Shown one piece after another: positions 1 to 10,349 of a stretch of 64,000 nucleotides of DNA (positions are counted from its first letter, which is position 1; every line of letters starts with the position of its first letter). A program made the translations under genes and the position numbers. The notes under the pieces were generated by a model. That model was not told where the DNA came from, did no database searches, and saw only the letters and a list, made by a program, of their open reading frames with translations. The DNA comes from Chlamydomonas sphaeroides (taxonomy: Eukaryota > Chlorophyta > Chlorophyceae > Chlamydomonadales > Chlamydomonadaceae), in contig BDDC01000354.1 in the NCBI GenBank assembly GCA_001662425.1, positions 1-64,000 on the forward strand. The letters are read 5' to 3'.

Positions 1-570
1 CCAATGTGCCAATGTGCCAATGTGCCAATGGGCCAATGGGCCAATGGGCCAATGGGCCAATGGGCCAACGGGCCAATGGGCCAATGTGCCAATGTGCCAA
101 TGGGCCAATGTGCCAATGGGCCAATGTGCCAATGTGCCAATGGGCCAATGGGCCAATGGGCCAATGTGCCAATGTGCCAATGGGCCAATGGGCCAATGTG
201 CCAATGTGCCAATGGGCCAATGGGCCAATGGGCCAATGTGCCAATGGGCCAATGGGCCAATGTGCCAATGGGCCAATGGGCCAATGGGCCAATGGGCCAA
301 TGGGCCAATGTGCCAATGTGCCAATGGGCCAATGTGCCAATGGGCCAATGGGCCAATGTGCCAATGTGCCAATGGGCCAATGGGCCAATGGGCCAATGTG
401 CCAATGTGCCAATGGGCCAATGGGCCAATGGGCCAATGGGCCAATGGGCCAATGGGCCAATGGGCCAATGGGCCAATGGGCCAACGTGCCAATGTGCCAA
501 TGGGCCAATGGGCCAATGGGCCAATGTGCCAATGTGCCAATGGGCCAATGTGCCAACGTGCCAACGCACA
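1..570. repeat. 8-bp satellite array (CCAATGKG)n
   Basis: The stretch is built of about 70 head-to-tail copies of an 8-base unit, CCAATGTG or CCAATGGG, with a few CCAACGTG or CCAACGGG variants. The two forms are interspersed irregularly, so the array mutates and homogenises unit by unit. Because 8 is not a multiple of 3 and the unit has no stop codon, all three plus frames stay open and read as Met-Cys/Gly-Gln-Cys/Trp-Ala-Asn-Val/Gly-Pro repeats; this is not coding evidence. The array begins at the window edge, so its full length is unknown. It lies inside the intron that starts at 708 of the flavodiiron gene on the minus strand. Confidence 0.95.
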
Positions 571-708
571 GCTGTGAAGCATGGCAGCGATAGCTCGCAG
601 CGGGGCCGTCTGGCAGCCCTGGCGCACCACAGGCCCGCGCTCGTAGCACCAAAGGCAAGGATGCCAACACGCCAAAGCAAGCGGGCAACGCAGCCCGGCG
701 GTGCGCAC

Positions 709-3700
709 CTGTACAGCACGGCGACGCTGGTGGTGCCCTTGTTCAGGGCCGCGGACCAGCGGCCGTAGTCGCCCACCAGCTCCGACACGTTGTAGCTGTG
801 TGTTTGGAGCGGGGTGGGGGAAGGGCGGGGGAAGGGTGGCGCAGACGGGTGAGTGAGTGAGCAGCTGGAAGGGGGGCCGCCCGCATGGCACCAACCCCAG
901 GTTACCCCTCCCTCAACCCCGCTTTCCCCCGCGCTCCTACCGCAGCAGCGGGCCGTGGCCGTTGGCGATGAGCGTGTACGGCAGGTCCTTGACCTTGCGC
1001 AGCGCCGTGGTCACGGACTTGGCGTTGGGCTTCATGAGGCAGTCGTAGTAAAAGCTTGGGGGTGAGGGGGGAGAAGGGGGGTGGTGGGGAGAGGGAGGGC
1101 ACGATGGGATATCACCTCATGTCGTAGGCGCTGGGGGCATTCGACGCAGGGGTGGCGCCGGCGAGGCGTTCGGCGCGCGGAGCGCGGGAGCGGGTCGAGG
1201 ATGGACAGGAATGCGCGCGGCTTGGTAGAATTGGTGTCCAAATACAAGGGCTGCTTCCCTGCCCGTAACATGATGACGTGATATTTTAACGTCATATATG
1301 ACACTTCTGTCATGCCCCTCACCGGTAGTGCGGCATGATGGCCTTGACGTCCGAGTCAAAGGGCTGCTCCGAGCAGTAGTGCAGCCCGAAGGCGTCGCAC
1401 GTGAACATGACGCCTGGGGGGGCGGGGGAGGAGCGGCGGTGGGCTTAAGCGGAGAAGCGCAAGGGCGCATGGCAAACAAAGGCAGCGGCAGGTGTGTGTG
1501 GGGGGGTGCGGCCGTGGCGCGGCTGCGGGGGAGGTCGGCGGCGGGCGAGACGGGGTCATGCAAGGGCGGATGACAAAGGGAGCGGCATATGGTGCGGCCG
1601 TGGCTGGCTGGCGCGGCTGCGGGGGAGCACGCGGCGCGCCCGGCAGGCGGGCGCGGGAGGGAGCGGCAGGGGGAGCGGCAGGGGGAGCTGCAGGGGGAGC
1701 CTGGATGGTGCTGTAAGATGCGTTTAAACGGTCGAGTGCGACGCTCACCCGTGGCGTGGTCGAAGGAGAACATGGTGTCGGGCCAGTGCAGGTTCGGCGC
1801 CATCACAAACTCGATGACGTGGCCGCCGCCCAGGTCCACCTTAAGAAAGGGGACAGCAGGGGACAGGAAGGGAGGAGGGTGGGTTAGTGCCCTGCCACGG
1901 CCTGCCACGGGACGCCACGGCGCGTGCAAGCGCCTCGTGTCTCCCAAGGCAGGAGCCCCCCCGCAGCTCGCCTCATCTGGCGCCGCCTCCTGGCAGATGG
2001 CTGGTTCGCGTCACGGAGGGCGCGGATCCCGTTGGCCCACATCCACGCGCCCCTCAGCCCTCGCAAACCGGCGCACCTTGTCGCCTCCCTTGACCGGCTG
2101 GCTCTTGAACGGCCTGCGGGGCACACGAGAGACCATGGGGGTCAGCGGAGCCGGCGGAAGGTGCGCACGGCGGCCGACGCCGCACGCCCGGGGCACAGCC
2201 CCCTACCGGTCCCAGCACAGAGCGCGCAGGGGCCCTGGAGGCGGCAGGCGGGCCCTGCGGTCAACCCAGGCCGCGAGCATGGTGCGCGCTGTCGCAGCGG
2301 CAGTGGCAGCAGCTGTGGCAGCGGCTGCGCCTGCTCCGCTGCCGCTCCCTGCTGCGAGGAGCCCCGTGGGCCTGCACGAGGGCAGCGCCCCCCCCCGGCT
2401 GGGGCCCAGCGGCCGCACCTGTGCGTGAGGTTGGTGAGGAAGGAGATGCACACCTGCGGGGGGACGGAGGTTGGGGTGGGGCGCGAGGCATGGCGCGCGC
2501 GTTGAGAAGCAGCGACCGCAAGGCGAGGAGCCCGTTCGGGCAGAAGTTCCCGTCCCTCGCCCGCCCCAGGCCTCCCTCGTCTCCGTGCCGCCACACACCT
2601 TGCTACCTCAGGCCACGAACCCTTGGCAGCATTCCAGCACCGCGCAGCCCCTGTGCGACACGCACCCCCGTGACCCCGTGCGACACAAACCCAGCTTTCC
2701 CCCGTTCTTCTCCCCCTCCCCCTCCCCGCCTCCCGCACCTTGCTGCCGCACACCACCGCCTCCGGGTACAGGTCCAGCACTGCGGGGATGAGGCCCGAGT
2801 GGTCCGGCTCCGTGTGGCTCACAAACACGTAGTCCAGCGTGCGGCCAGCGGAGGCCAGCTCCTCCTGCAGCGCCTGTTGGTTGAACGGGGAAAGGGGTAG
2901 GGGCACAGAGGAGCGGGGGAGAGCTCACATGGAGGGGACAACTGCGGGAAAGGAGCGGCGGAGGAACGGGAGCAGGGGCCAGAACCCCCGTACCCACACA
3001 CGTGTTCCTCTACCCTTCCGTTCCCCGCTTCGCTCTCTCGCTGCCCCAACCTGCAGGAACAGGTTGTGGAACTTCTCGTGGCTGGCGTCCACGAGCGCCG
3101 TCTTGTCCTCGCCGTAGATGAGGTAGGCGTTGTAGGTGGTGCCATTGTCCAGGCTGCGGACGGTGTGTGTGAGGGCAGGGGGATGCAGGGTTTGTCGAGG
3201 CATGCTTCTCACACATCGTGACATCATGCGCAGTTGTGCTGGGAGGGGCAGCGTAGGGGGGGAGGGACGAAATCACGTAGAGGAGGGGAGGGTACGGACG
3301 CGAGTGCGGGGCGGCAGCATGCCACGATGGCAGTCCAAACCAAGTGCAGGTGGGTATGCACCATGGGAGCATCAATAACAAACTAGCTGCACAGCTAGGT
3401 GGGGGTTCACGAAGTCGAGGCGGGGTGTGTGCGGCTGGCCGGTAGGGCACCGCCTGCAGCCAGATGCGCACGGCTACCAGCCTCCTGGGAAGCAACGTTA
3501 AAACCGGATTCTAACGAGTACGGCAGGGCGCGTATGGGGAGGCGCGCCGGCAGGCTGCCAGCCAGGCTGACGCAGGCCAGGGCGCTCCTGCAGCCGTAGC
3601 CAACCCCGCCAGCGCAACCGCGCCCCCATCGCACGGGGCCGCGCTGCACTAACGGGGTGGATCAGGCTGGGCAAGCCAAGGCTTCCGTCGGCCCGGCCGG

Positions 3701-5598
3701 CGCCGGAGCGTCGGATAGGCGGCGGCTGCGCTGGGCGGCCGTTGGGCGCTGCGCCGTGGCGAGAGGCCGTGCACCTGGCGCCCCGTGACTGAGCCGCGGC
3801 ATCGGGGCGGCCAGCGGGGAGGAGCTAGACTCGACGATTGGGGCTGAGCCGGGGGGTCGCATGTGCCACGGGAGGCGGCGGGCTGAACGGGGGCAAGGCA
3901 ATCCATGGTGCCGCCCCTTGCGCAGAGGAGCCCTGGCCATCACATGTGTGCAGCGCGTCGCATCAGCGCCCCCCTCCACCAGCCGCCAGGCCCTCCTCCC
4001 GTGGGGGCCAGCCTAGCCGCGGGCCCGGCCTGGCTACGTGCCGAGGTGGCATCCAGCCCCGGCCCCACGCATCAGGCGCAGCCGCACCCGAACTCAATGT
4101 CGAAGCGGTCGCGGTCCCAGTCCAGCGACCGGATGGTGACCGTGTCCTCCGCAATGGGCAGCACCTGCGGGTCGCGGGGCCGGGCGGCAGTGGGCGGGGA
4201 GGGGGGCGCGGGGGAGGAGAGGTGGGCGCGGGGGAGCAGAGGAGGGGCTGACTGGGTGCGTGCGGCCACAGTCGTGCGTGGGACAGCCAGAGAGGGCGGC
4301 GCGTGTGGCAGCCAGGGCCAGAGTCCTTTGCGGCAAGGACCACCAATCGACCACCGCACGCACGCGTGCGCACCCTCGTTGCCTTCCCAACCGCCCCACC
4401 CACGCCCGCACACAGCCGCCGGGCCGCAGCTTCAGCCGCCCTGCCCCCGCAGCGGCAGCCAGGAGCCACCCCAGGGCTTGGCCCCTGCGGGGCCGCCCCC
4501 ATAGGCCGCCCCCAGAGCCCTTGCGCAAGGACCCACGGCCGCCCGTATGGCCTTGTCCCAGGCCTCGCCCGCCAGGCTTCCTCCCAGGCTCCCCCCTGCG
4601 TGTGTAGCTGCATGCCGGCCATGCACCAGCATCGGCCGTCGCACCTGCGTCTGCAGGCGGCGGTCCTCGTTCCACATGACCACGTCGCTCATGCGGTACG
4701 GCAGGTCGGAGCCGGCGGACACGGTGGTGGGGGCGGCCTGGGGTGCATGGGGATGGGGACGTGGGGGCGGGCAGGTGCCGTGAGGCGGAAGGGGGTGCGG
4801 GGAGAGGGGTGCGGGGAGCCGAGGGGAGAGGACGGTACAGCCGAAGAGGAGGCTGCGGCCACATGCTGCCGGGCTGTGCGGTGGGGGCTGTGCGGAAGGG
4901 GCTGGGGGCGGCAGCACAGGTTTCGGCGCATACAAAAGCCGGGGTGGTTCCCTCCAGCGACGGCAGCTGCGGGCCGTGGGGAGCTGTCAAGCAGGGCAGC
5001 GGGACTGGCGCCGCTGGGCCCGCTGGCGCTACCGGCAGGCAGCAGGGGCCAGGGGCCGGAGGCCATGGGCCCACACGTCCTGCGGATCTGAGCTGGTCGC
5101 CAGGCAGCGGCAACAGCAGCAGCGGCGGCAGTAGCAGCCGGGTACAGCGCTACGAGGCTACGCCGCCGGGTTCCTAGCTACGCCACGGTGGCATGGAGCT
5201 TGGCGGTGCAGCTCGCTGCGGCTGTTGCAGGTGAGGGGTGTGGGTAAGGCGCGTGTGGAGGGGGGAGGGGGCTGCTGCGGCCGGTTGGCGGTGCGGGGGG
5301 TGCGGGGGCCCGCGGCTGCGCCTGGCTGATGCTCGGGCGGTGGGGGGGTGGGGGCGGGATCCGTCCGTGGTTGCCGGTGCGCTGGCGCGTTCGAGCGACC
5401 CACCGGCGCGGCGACGGCTTGGATGCGGAGCTGGGTGGGGCGTGCCACGCGGCCAGCCACTCGGCGACCGCCGACCTGCGCGGAGACGGGGATTCGCGGC
5501 GATTCATGGCGTCGCGATAAGCAGTGAAGGGCCCTGCAGCGAGTAGCGACGCGTGGCAGGGCCCCTCGGCCTGCGCGGCGCGAGGCGAAGCTGTGCAT
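709..5598 (-). CDS. FLVB: Chloroplast flavodiiron protein, N-terminal half (FLVB type), 3' end beyond window
   Basis: Flavodiiron proteins of algae reduce O2 to water at the acceptor side of photosystem I in the stroma. Eleven exons join in phase: 5598-5404, 4737-4645, 4164-4088, 3153-3051, 2873-2739, 2453-2419, 2113-2077, 1839-1749, 1413-1323, 1054-941 and 795-709. They give about 352 residues. Residues 1-65 are Arg/Ser/Ala-rich, like a transit peptide. The class C signature IRSLDWDRDRFDIEFG follows, then a metallo-beta-lactamase-like diiron domain. All iron ligands are visible: H176, E178, D180 and H181 in HTEPDHSG, H243 in NLHWPD, D262 in FTCDAFG and H319 in ANGHGP. A full ligand set fits the Flv3/FLVB lineage; Flv1/FLVA proteins usually have substitutions. 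The flavodoxin and flavin-reductase domains lie left of the window. The junction of exons 1 and 2 is less certain than the rest, and 1055 is a weak AAG acceptor. Confidence 0.88.
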
Positions 5599-6100
5599 CG
5601 TCTGAGGTGTCGTGGCGTGTGGCTCCCCGTCCCGCTCGGTCCTCGAGCTGGAACTGTAACGTAAGGAGCAGAAGATGCCCTCGCCAGGGCTTCTCGCTTG
5701 AAACGCGAGCTGCAAGCAAAACGCTCCCTTGGCCAGTGAACCTACGCGCGCGGCCTTGGCGCTTCCAGCACCCGCTCCATGACGACGCAGCATCTGCATG
5801 TTTGCAGCTAGTGCTCTACAAGCGAATCAGGAGCTGCAAGCAGCAAGTGCGCTCAGGGCAGCCGTCCGTGTTACTTAAACAGAGAAATAATCTCTGTGTA
5901 TGGCAAGGCTCCAAGTCGTGGGTGAAACGGGGTACGTGGCGGTCAAAGGCGACTAGTCGAGGAAGCCCTGATGGGCATTATGGGCAATGCAACTTACTTG
6001 TCAGTCGACAGTCGTTGCCAACGCTGCTTGCGCTAGCACTACTGCCTGCCAACCTCGGGCCTGCATTTAGCTCCTGTGCTGCACCGAAATACACAGCACG
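5599..6100. promoter_or_regulatory. Divergent intergenic region between the flavodiiron gene and the 105-residue protein gene
   Basis: These 500 bases separate two genes transcribed away from each other, so both 5' untranslated regions and promoters must lie here. Base composition drops from the very GC-rich average, especially around 5870-5900 where A/T-rich bases occur. I see no clear TATA box or other named element. Confidence 0.4.
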
Positions 6101-6787
6101 ATGGCCAAGGCGCAGATGGAGCGCTGGGCTGCCGAGCACCCCACGGCACCCCGCACTGGTCGCATCTTTGAGGTGCCGCTTTCCTATGTCTTTCCCCGTG
6201 TCGCTGCGGGCATCGCCGTCGCGGGCGGGCTGTGGTACCTGAACTCCGTCCTCTTCTGGAACTACAAGCCGGAGACGCTGAGCCCTGAGTTCCGCGAGGA
6301 GGCGAAGAAGATTGGCGAGGTCGCGGTGAGCGAGGGCGCTAGCCTGCGCTGCCGCAGTGATGCGGGCTTCCGAGACCGTGAAGCGGAGCACGTTTGGGCA
6401 TCAGCTCTGTCTAGCCTTGGAATGCACCTGTACACGCATGCACATGCCGAACTCTGTCGGACCGCGGAGCAGTGCTAAGACCCCCGCGCGGGTCGCGGCC
6501 ATCGCAGCAAACGTAGCACAATGAATGGCTGCCCGGCAGCATTATAGCTTCTGCCTATCTTTCCATTAGGGGTTGCCGGCCACGCGGCGTGACAGTACCA
6601 GCGCGACCATGATTGCTGCCTCTGAGTCGCAGTTGTTGGCGCTGGCTGCTCTTTTTCTGATTAGCCGCTGCCCTTGCTTTTGCCCTGCCCACAGCAACGT
6701 ATGAACGGCCCGCCGGTGTACCTGAACCCGTTCAGCAACCGGATACCCGGCTCCATCCTCGGCCCCGAGGACGTCAAGGACGACTGA
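6101..6787 (+). CDS. Small single-pass membrane protein, 105 residues, unknown function
   Basis: Two exons, 6101-6325 and 6695-6787, join in phase 0 with a GT donor (GTGAGC) and a CAG acceptor, giving 105 residues. The protein starts MAKAQMERWAAEHP, has one hydrophobic segment at about residues 34-52 (AAGIAVAGGLWYLNSVLFW), and ends in a polar tail rich in Pro and Asn with the sequence PVYLNPFSNRIPG. The length, single membrane span near the N-terminus and lack of a cleavable signal resemble small accessory subunits of mitochondrial respiratory complexes, but that is inference; I do not recognise the family. Codon use and splice sites look normal for a real gene. Another ATG in the same frame follows at codon 6, so the first was chosen. 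Confidence 0.72.
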
Positions 6788-7100
6788 GGCGTCGTAGAAC
6801 GCGCGAGGGACCTGGCGCTTTGAGCAGTCCCAAACGGAGGAGGTTTGGTGTGGCGTCGGCCGTGGCCGCCGGTTCCGTGCAGGGGCGGACGGACCCGCCG
6901 CGCCCCGGACCCCCTCCACGGCTTAGTCAACGTGTTGGCGTGTGTGCGTGCGAGGGCAGGGAACTGGAGACCAACAGGCTTGTAGATAGAGGCGCGGCGG
7001 GTCAGTAGTGAGAGGCAGCCGCGGCAGCGCAAATGTGCGAGGGTACAAGGATGGGTATGGCCACGCGCCATGCGATGGATGGGGAGCGGCGCGATGCCTG

Positions 7101-7105
7101 TGTAA
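7101..7105 (+). terminator. Possible TGTAA polyadenylation signal
   Basis: TGTAA is the usual poly(A) signal of Chlamydomonadales. This copy lies 314 bases after the stop codon of the 105-residue protein gene, a normal 3' untranslated length for these algae. A five-base match also occurs by chance, so support is modest. Confidence 0.35.
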
Positions 7106-8560
7106 CTGGTAATGTGGTGATTGTGCCATGCACGCTTTTTCTGCTTACCGCACGTCAGCTCACCGCCGAGCACGGGACTGAGCACGCTACAGCAGCGTAC
7201 CTCACGCCAGGTCGCGAAGCGCACACGTTCGGCTTTTGGCCCCCTCAACGCCGCCCTTGCGGCGGCTGTGCGCGCCGCTGTGCGCGCCTCTCATGGGCTG
7301 TGCGCGCCTCTCATGGGCTCACCACGCCGTGGCGCGCAGTACGGGCGGCGTCGCGCCGGGCGCCATCTAAGTGGCCCCGAGGGCGTGCGCAAGGGCGGAG
7401 CGCTGGTTCTCAAGTGAAAGGGCGGAGCGCTAAATGTTGGTAGTGTCAAGCTTGCCAGCGAGAGGCTGGGCGGGGGTCCTTGGGCCAAGACCCCGCGAGC
7501 CCGCGTGTTGCAAGCGGAGCAGGAGGTCGGTAACCCCAGGACGTCAGGAGCCGACGGGCTGTGCCGCAGATGTGTGGCGCGGCCGCGGCCGCGGCCACGG
7601 CCGTGGACGCCACACTGGCACCATCCGCAGGGACCTCCCAAACTGCTCCGTGACCTTGGATGCCAGCCGAAGGAAGCCCCTTATGTTTCCTGCCAGCTGC
7701 TTTGCGCCTGTCCATAAGTGCTGCTCTTGAATGCCGTGTCTGTCGACACACTTTGGAGTAGTGTTTCGTACGGTCCAGCTTGCGATCGGGCGCGCCCTGC
7801 TGGAGGCCGCCTGCCCCCCTGCCGTTGCCGTTGCTGCCGCGGCGGGCCGGGGGCGTGTAACCATGACCGTTGGTGCACCGCCTCCTGACCCTATCGCGCG
7901 TGGGACCATCGGCCCTTCCGTGACCTCCGTGGGCCTCCCGCTGCAACCCATTCGAACCAGGATGTGGGGAACCTTAATAACGTCAGCCCCCTGGTTCCAC
8001 GCGTGCACGCCCATACCTTCTGCTCTGCGGCCGGCCCCCACCCCCAGCACCGTCTCCAGTCACCGCCGACCCATGCACAGTGCGCCCGCCATGCAGCCTG
8101 GGTCACTGTGTGCGCTGCCTTGTCCGCATCCATTCCCATACTACCCACGGACACATCAGCCTCTACACCGCCTCTTGATCGGCCGCTGGCGCGGGATGCC
8201 CTTCTGCACGTTCCCTGTTGCCGACACGGTTCGCTGACTTCCGGATGCTGACCAAGTTTACCGTTTTCTCACCCCGATTGACAGGTTCGCTCCCGGTTGA
8301 GTGCGGGGATGGGCTTGGGCGCCGCGCCAGCAGCCCACAATGCAGCATTTTAACAGCCGCTCTTGTCCACACCACACCAGCACGGACCAGCTATACCATA
8401 TCTTCCTTTTGGTGAGCGGGGTCCTTCCGCCGCTGCTGCTCGCATTGCTGGTTGCAACTACCGATTGCCCTACCCCCTAACGACCAAGTCGGAGAGTCGG
8501 GTGTAATCCTGTACATTCAAGCTCCAACAAAAAGCCCAAGGAAATCGTCCTGCTGCCATG
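7106..8560. other. No supportable gene; non-coding stretch
   Basis: Open frames occur on both strands, but none shows a recognisable domain, consistent splice phase or normal exon structure. Apart from the 20-bp duplication and a GC-rich CGCGGCCGCGGCC-type run near 7580-7600, I see nothing definite. Confidence 0.5.
7281..7320. repeat. Perfect 20-bp tandem duplication
   Basis: A 20-base unit beginning TGCGCGCCTC occurs twice with no gap; only the last base differs. A further partial copy precedes it at about 7268-7280. It lies in non-coding sequence downstream of the 105-residue protein gene. Confidence 0.7.
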
Positions 8561-9671
8561 ACCTATGTCGCCTAGCTGTCACCTCAGCCCTGACCATCGT
8601 CGTCCTCCGACGTGACAACGGAGTTGAAGTTCAACCGAGGGCACAAGTAAGCCACCGATCACCCACGGCGCAAGCCCAGAGAGGTCGGGACAAGTCGCCC
8701 AACCTCTCTCCTGCCTCGCTCTCGGGACAGGGCGCATAGTGGGCTTTGGCTCTCCTGGTTGGCGGGCGGGTGGGCCAGCGGGCAGCGGCGGCGGCGATGG
8801 TGGCGGCCACGGGCACAGCACGGCGACGACAGCGGGAGCGGGGTTGGAGTTGGGGTTGGCAAAGCAGTCCAGGCGGCAACCCGATGGCGGCACAGGGGAG
8901 CCTGTTGTCGAAGCGCTGGGCCATAAACTTCAACCCGAGAAGCCTTTCAAGGAAGAGGTGCGCATTCAACGGTGCAGCGCTGATGCTCAAGGGTATGCCG
9001 CACACCGACCTGTCTGACGAGCAGGGGCCCGAGCGCGGTTGAGGTGGAGGCCACGAGCGAGGTGATGAACCCCACGTCGAAGTCAGCAGCGGTAGCAAAG
9101 CGCCGGATGGTACGACCGTCGACCCGACAGCTCATAGGCGCTTGGCGGCACAACGCCGGCGGCGGGCACAGCCGACATATGGAAGCGGTGGACGGTGCGC
9201 ATGACTAGCATGACATTGGATGTGAAGGTGAAGCAGGACCAGGGGCCGCAACCAAACGAACGTGGCGCGCCATCGGTTGCAGAACTTGGCAGACGGTGCC
9301 CACCGTGCGGCCCCGTCGCTTGTGCCGGAAGTAAGCTGGTGCATGTGTGAGGCGGCCAAGGAGCGCATGTTGTGGGGCCTGCTGACGCATCTTCATGGTG
9401 CCGACATAACAGGCCGGCTCCAAGGAGGTGTCGTACGCCAGACTCCACGGCGCCAGGTAGACGTACGTGATGCGCCGCCACGTCAGCACGGGTTACGAGC
9501 GCATAGTAGGTTGGCAGAGTGCGGAGGAGGTACGTAGGCGGTTGCTGTGGATAGGTGAGGGGCGGGGCCGCCGGAGAAGTGGGGCAACCGGGGTGGCGGG
9601 TGCTGCTGCTGCGGCGGCGGGGGCCAAGAGGGCAGCGGCGGCGGCGGCGGGGAGGGGAATGGCTGGTCACG

Positions 9672-9890
9672 TGTATTCCGTATCATGCCACGCCAAGCAC
9701 CTGCTAGCCTGCCCGTCGTCCCCACGCATGCTCACGGCTATATAAGCCTCTGCGGTGTCCCGCTGGGCTGTGTACCGGCAGGCTGCGGCGGGTTGGGCAG
9801 CCGGCGCGGACCAGGACTTCCCATTATTCCCTGTTCCGTATCATGCCACACTGCGCGCGGGCGGCCACGCACCTACTAGCCTACCTGCTG
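9672..9890. repeat. Diverged direct repeat of about 50 bp
   Basis: The sequence around TTCCGTATCATGCCAC at 9676-9691 recurs at about 9834-9849. Each copy is followed by a similar GCACCT(A/G)CTAGCCT(A/G)CC stretch at 9698-9715 and 9870-9887. The second copy carries an extra GC-rich insertion. This suggests a local duplication in non-coding DNA. Confidence 0.5.
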
Positions 9891-10250
9891 GCCAGGCCAT
9901 GCGGCGGCCGATGCGCGATCGGGTCGGTCTGATACCCCTGACCGGCCGTGTAACAGAAGCAATGGATTGGTCAGGAGGCCCTGGAACAGGGCCCGACCGA
10001 TGGCCGCGTCGGCCCGGAAGGATTAACATTGCAAGTGCGGCCACGCACCCAAGCTGTTCATGCGGAGATGTGGCCAGGTCTTGTACCTTATCCAGACAGA
10101 CAGTCAATGGCCTGTTGAACGCCCCTCTCTAATGGGACGCCCGGGTCAACCAATGGTGTCAAACGGGTTCCAGGACTTGGGCGCTGCATTCAACCAAGCT
10201 GGTGTCGATAGAGCCTCCCAGCGAGCTTACATCGCCCTCCTTGCCTGCCA

Positions 10251-10279
10251 TAATAATAATAATAATAATAATAATGATG

Positions 10280-10349
<70 letters not shown>
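10251..10349. repeat. AAT/TAA trinucleotide microsatellite, about 33 units
   Basis: The stretch is (TAA)n, broken once by ATGATGAT near 10273. It is the only long A/T-only tract in the window. Its translations (poly-Asn, poly-Ile and poly-Leu) are artefacts of the repeat. Confidence 0.97.

Noticed and set aside
4..768. Three overlapping open frames of 187-254 residues with Met-Cys-Gln-Ala-Asn-Pro repeats
   Set aside because: An 8-base repeat without stops keeps all three frames open. The translation is a by-product of the satellite, which lies in an intron of the opposite-strand gene.
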